Shown here: piece by piece, positions 59,881 to 64,000 of the stretch | How positions within the stretch are numbered: position 1 is the stretch's first letter | Layout of the letters: every line of letters begins with the position of its first letter | Assembly: GCF_030272615.1 (NCBI RefSeq) | Contig: NC_081409.1 | Location: forward strand, 880,371,220-880,435,219 | Direction of reading: 5' to 3' | Source: Cryptomeria japonica | Taxonomy: Eukaryota; Streptophyta; Pinopsida; Cupressales; Cupressaceae | Length of the DNA: 64,000 nucleotides | The notes under the pieces: generated by a model | The model's input: only the letters and a program-made list of their open reading frames with translations | What the model was told of the DNA's origin: nothing | Database searches by the model: none | Translations under genes and position numbers: made by a program

Positions 59881-62800
59881 ATGGCTTCCACATCTCATAC
59901 CAATTCTATTACATCCATTGAGTCAGAAAGTTTTATTCAGAGGAAGTCCAAATATAATGCCCTATCACAAGTTCTGGCTAGAGTCATAGTTGAAGAAGGA
60001 ATTTCTGATTATATTGATTGCAAAATAGAAGACCTAGGGTCTTTAGCTATTCACACCTAGTTAGGTTTATTTTGCGGGAAGGACAAAAAGATCAAACTAG
60101 AGTTTAGTATCTTAGAGAAGAAGAAACTCCATAATGTAGTGTAATTTCTAGAAGATTTTACGGAGGATCACATCAGGATCATTTTGAGCAGAGTCCATGG
60201 TGACAAGATGTACCTGGAGAGGATGCATGATATTATGCCTCAGGCAATTCATGCAGTCACCGGTTTTTGCAACATAGGGGAAGTGCCAACCCTAAGAACG
60301 GTAAGAAAAACTGAAATGGCCAAGCTCACCAGTTCAACAAGTGACTCACGAGGTATGACAGTTAATCCTATCAAGGATGATCTAGTGAAATATGCCTGCG
60401 TGGTGATAGGCTACAGAACATTTTCAGCCAGTAGGATTAATTTTGTATCTGCTACAGCAGTAAATGTCGCTTACCGGATGATTAAAGAGGATGCATCTTT
60501 TGACTTATGCACTGGCATGCAGAGGAAACTCCTGTTAAATCTAAATGCAATCAAACAGGACAATGCACTGAGGTTTAAGTTTGGACAACTACTGATAGGG
60601 TTGTTCTTCTATTTCCAAGGCTACTTTCCTGGAGTAGGAGATGTCTAGTGGTCTCCTGCCCAACTGGTAACCAAGCAGATTAAGGAAAGCATACAAGCCA
60701 TTGGAACCAGTTACCCTGAAGTACTAAACAAATATTTCAATGAGTTCAGAAGAAAGATGAGTCAAATGGTAAGAATCTCAGGTGACATAGTAAAGAAATA
60801 CGAAGATGACATCTGTTTTACCATTTAGGTGGACAAATGCTTAATGGAGGTTGTTGAGCCTAGAATGGAGGAAGTGGAGCCAATGGGCTATGAAGTTATG
60901 TATGATATGCTAGAAGGATATGCCTCAACCCTTATTGCCTCACCTCTTGATCCAAAGGCTAAAAGGACCGGAACCTACTTGGAGAGGATTGCACCTACTG
61001 AAGAACCATCGGTTAAGAAAGGAAAAGAACCGGCAACAAAGAAAGCTAAAATAGTGCCTATAGCATCGGCACCGGCTACCACTGCAACTCCAAGAGTGAC
61101 CAAGCGGTCACCGGTAAAGAAGCAACCGGAGGTAACACCGGCAAAAGTCTTTGAAAGAAAAAGGAAGACGAAGACAAATAAACCGGACTCTGAAGAAACA
61201 GAGTCTGATGAAAAGCCAAAGAAGGTCAGACAGACAAAGAAAATGAAGAAGAATGAACTGGCACCATCCGCGCTGGTAAATATTGACATCTCCTCATACA
61301 AAACTTTGACACATTTTCAAAGGATAGTTAAGAATATTAGGAGAAAATTGCTTCATGATTTAATAGATTATTATGATGATTTTAGTGATGAGGAAAAGGA
61401 AGAAGTATTACAGGAAATCATCATTTATTTGTGTAAAAATGACCGGTCACCATCAAAGATTAAATCTCAGACACCAGATTCTTTATTTAAAGCATTAGAT
61501 AATAAATGGCGCATTGCCATTGAAAAAGAACAGGACATTAGGGAGAAAGTCTTTGCATAGTACTTTCCCGACCTCTCAAATTTAGAATTGTTTGATGTGT
61601 TGGACCAAAATAAAGGTCTCTTCTTCACAAGGAGAAGAAGACTCTGGTTGTTGGAGGGGAGAATTGATGATGTTGAAAAAGATACTCATTAGCATATGGA
61701 TTATGCTATCAACTCTCACAAAGTAGAAATGGACAACTTCCAAGTGGAAAAAGGACTGGCTGTATCCAAACCAGATGAAGTTTTTGATGGGGAAGGAAAC
61801 CTGGTTGAAGAACCAATTGACACTATCGATGTCGATGCCCTATATGTAGAGGATGTCACTTAGGACATACCTTCTAAGGGAACAGAATAGGGGCAACAAG
61901 CCAAACAGGGTGGTGAGCAGGCTAAGGACACACAGGAAGTGGCTCAAGAACGGGAATAGAAGAAGAAGAGGGATGAAGATGAGAAAAGGAGAAAAGAGGA
62001 GGAGAAAAGAAAAGAGGAAGAGGAGAAATGAAAAGATGAAGAGGAGAAGAAGCAAGAAGAGGAAAGGAAGAAGAAAGAAGAAGATGACAAGGAAGAAAAG
62101 AGGATGAAAGAAGAGGAAGACAAGAAGAAGATGGAAGAGGAAGAAAAGAAAAAGAGGGAAGAGAAAGAGAAAGAAGAGAAGGAGAGGAAAGAAGAAGATA
62201 GGAACAAGAAAGAAGAAGAAGACGGGGAACAAGAACAGAAGAAAGAAGCAGAGAAAAGGAAGAAGGTAGAAGCAGACAAGGCAACGAAAGCAATGGAGAG
62301 CACTCAGATGGAGACTCCAAAGGCAACCAGGAGTCAAGCCAAACCAGTTGATATCTCTAGTCCTATCGATCTCCAATCTGCAAGTGAGTCAGAGCTTATC
62401 CAAAGCATCAAGGTTTCTCAAGAGTGCCTTGAGCTCATTCACAGGAAAAAGGAACAAGACATAATTCAGGCGGCTGTAGACACCCTTACCGGTTTAATCC
62501 CCAGTACTAATCTTCTTGACACTGAATCATCACTAGCATAGCTCAAACTACTATGTACTGTAGTGGATGATCAGGTGCAGAGCCTGGAAGAAGCAGCTGA
62601 GGCCAATGTCAAGAAAGAGCACCAAAAGGCTCTTAACATTGCTCTGGTGAAAAAGATGAATGAGCTTCGGTCTAAACTGTTGAAAGACCAAAAGGACATA
62701 AGGAATGCCTTGGATGAGGGAAACTTGCTACTAAGAAAAATCTGTCAACCTCATCTATTCTGCAATGATGTGCTAGCTAAGAAGCAAAAGCTTCAAACAG

Positions 62801-63174
62801 ACTTATAGTCTTACTTGGGCACATTTAAGACACCTTATGATTCCTTTGCAACATATGGGAAAACCGTACACCAGTTCCAGATCCAGTCAGCAAAAATAGA
62901 GCAAGAGATCAGTACATGATCTAAAGATTTGCAGGAGCTACAACTGGTTTTACTTCCTCATCTGCAAATTCTTCAAAAGTGTTATCTGAAACTGGATGCC
63001 CTGACAATCACATGGGAGCTGAGCACAGTAGATGCCATGGAGGAAAAGGTATACCAGATGCAAACAGAAAAAGAAGTGGCCACCTCCTTACTTGAGTCCT
63101 GGTCGCTATCCATGAAACAATTTTTGCAGGACTATAAATCAGTTTTTGACAAATATTATTCATTGTTGTCATAA
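59881..63174 (+). pseudogene. Element D ORF2: 1,097-codon protein of unknown function
   Basis: The ATG at 59881 opens MASTSHTNSITSIESES. One frame runs to the TAA at 63172, broken by 13 stops (60058, 60142, 60646, 60826, 61558, 61690, 61861, 61888, 61957, 62029, 62539, 62806, 62917) and no frameshift. Regions: an N-terminal conserved block (YIDCKIEDLGSL; HIRIILSRVHGDKMYLER; AIHAVTGF; TSDSRGMTVNPIKDD); a middle block (LLIGLFFYFQGYFPGVG; MGYEVMYDMLEGYA); a Lys/Pro/Thr-rich basic stretch (61,000-61,260); a helical block; a Lys/Glu-rich charged helix (61,950-62,290); and a C-terminal helical block (VDAMEEKVYQM, LLESWSLSMKQF). No known enzyme motif seen. It occupies the place of pol. Confidence 0.82.
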
Positions 63175-63525
63175 ACTTTTTATTTATATCAAATGGAAAT
63201 AGGGTTGTTTAGTGATACTCTGTCATTGCTGGCAAAGGGGGAGAAGTATCTGTTTTTGGTTTGAAAAATTTGATCTTTTGATACAGGGGGAGAATTACTC
63301 TATCTATTTTGAAGACAAATAGGGAGAAGCATCTATTTTTGAAATTTTGATATATGTTTTGATATATGCTATATGCTCTTATGTCTCAATGATTATGCTT
63401 TGTATGCAAAATTGCTATACACTGTGTTGATTAAGGAATAGTGTATATGCATAGGGGGAGCAATTTTGTTAATGGCAAGTTTTTGTTGTAAAACACTTAG
63501 ATGTCAAAATTTTATTTTCCTAAGT

Positions 63526-63552
63526 GTTGCCATCAATGCCAAAGGGGGAGAT
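63526..63552 (+). promoter_or_regulatory. Element D polypurine tract box
   Basis: GTTGCCATCAATGCC, then AAAGGGGGAGAT, then the LTR start TGTTGGC. Positions 63175-63525 are 3' untranslated, with further AGGGGGAG runs (63235, 63287, 63454) and no ORF. Confidence 0.88.
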
Positions 63553-64000
63553 TGTTGGCATTTTTGATGTTTATGTTGTGATTGTCATTGATGGACACAC
63601 ACTTGTACTAAGGACCCCTTCATATGTATGAGCTAGAGCTCAACTGGTATTTGTTCCAACCGGTATGTTGTATTCTAGTCTTTAGACAAATGATTTAGTA
63701 GAATGTGTTTCCTGGTCTAAAGTGGCATGATGACCCCAAGCGGTTTGTGGATCTCAATTGGTACAAGGGAGCAAAGAGGCATAACACATTCTTACCAGTC
63801 TTCATTTTTTTGCCAAACCGGCAACCAGTATTTTGTATTTTGTGATGAGTTACCAACCCACCGATTGATTAATGGTGCCAACACACTGACGGCGCTTTTT
63901 GTGTCATGTTACTGAGTATGTCTAGATTCATTGAACCTAGGAAATTGTAATGTAATCCTATTGGACTGACATGAAATCAGATTCCTTTAAAAGGACATCA
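63553..64000 (+). repeat. Element D 3' LTR, cut by the window edge
   Basis: The first 448 bases match the 5' LTR (56940 onward) with few substitutions and the deletion noted there. Confidence 0.94.

Larger units (their letters stand above)
56940..64000 (+). mobile_element. Element D: two-ORF LTR element without pol (3' end outside window)
   Basis: 5' LTR 56940-58106, iMet primer-binding site, ORF1 58157-59434, spacer, ORF2 59881-63174, polypurine tract and 3' LTR from 63553 to the window edge. No protease, integrase or RT. ORF2 is in one frame throughout, with 13 internal stops and no frameshift, which makes D the best reference copy of the family. It is inserted in element C. Left flank GAAAT (56935-56939); the right TSD is outside the window. 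Confidence 0.93.

Noticed and set aside
61840-62376. Long Ser/Phe/Leu-rich ORFs on the minus strand
   Set aside because: Antisense of the Lys/Glu-rich part of D ORF2; low-complexity shadow frames.

Overview
This is a stretch of nuclear plant DNA made almost entirely of decayed, nested retrotransposons. I found no intact host gene. Plant origin is indicated by Ty1/copia elements primed by initiator-Met tRNA (TGGTATCAGAGC next to the LTR), a LINE with a DUF4283-like ORF1 and a terminal RNase H, and a Tat-like gypsy element with an extra RNase H. The long LTRs, nesting and heavy stop-codon decay suggest a large, slowly purged genome, possibly a gymnosperm (inference only). Letters A to F and the name copia-1 are my own labels.

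Layout. 1-5467: copia-1 (+), gag to 3' LTR, 5' end outside the window. 5468-7341: unassigned DNA with a broken ORF. 7342-13036: element F (-), an LTR element without pol. 13381-21292: LINE (-) between candidate target-site duplications (TSDs). 21560-24010: a 266-bp tandem array interrupted by a gypsy protease fragment. 24443-26852: broken ORF with a G-patch domain. 26853-51426: copia element A (-), whose right LTR is split at 33432/51034 by gypsy-like element B (+, 33433-51033, TSD ACAAT). B's leader holds element E (+, 35604-42236, TSD CACCA) and a solo LTR (42422-42915, TSD CATTT). Copia element C (+) enters the same LTR of A at 51427 and is itself cut at 56939 by element D (+), which runs off the window end.

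Main result. D, E and F are three members of one family of LTR elements without protease, integrase or reverse transcriptase. Each carries ORF1, a coiled-coil and zinc-knuckle protein resembling the C-terminal half of the copia C Gag, and ORF2, a large protein I do not recognise. ORF2 spans 3,294 bp in D and 3,291 bp in E; F has an internally deleted copy. The family shares its primer-binding site, LTR ends and polypurine-tract box with the copia elements here. The simplest reading is a copia-dependent family that exchanged pol for a novel ORF2.

Insertion order inferred from nesting: A first, then B and C into A's LTR, then E and the solo-LTR parent into B, and D into C. Stop codons in the old ORFs are strongly biased to TAG, as expected from deamination of methylated CAG/CHG sites.
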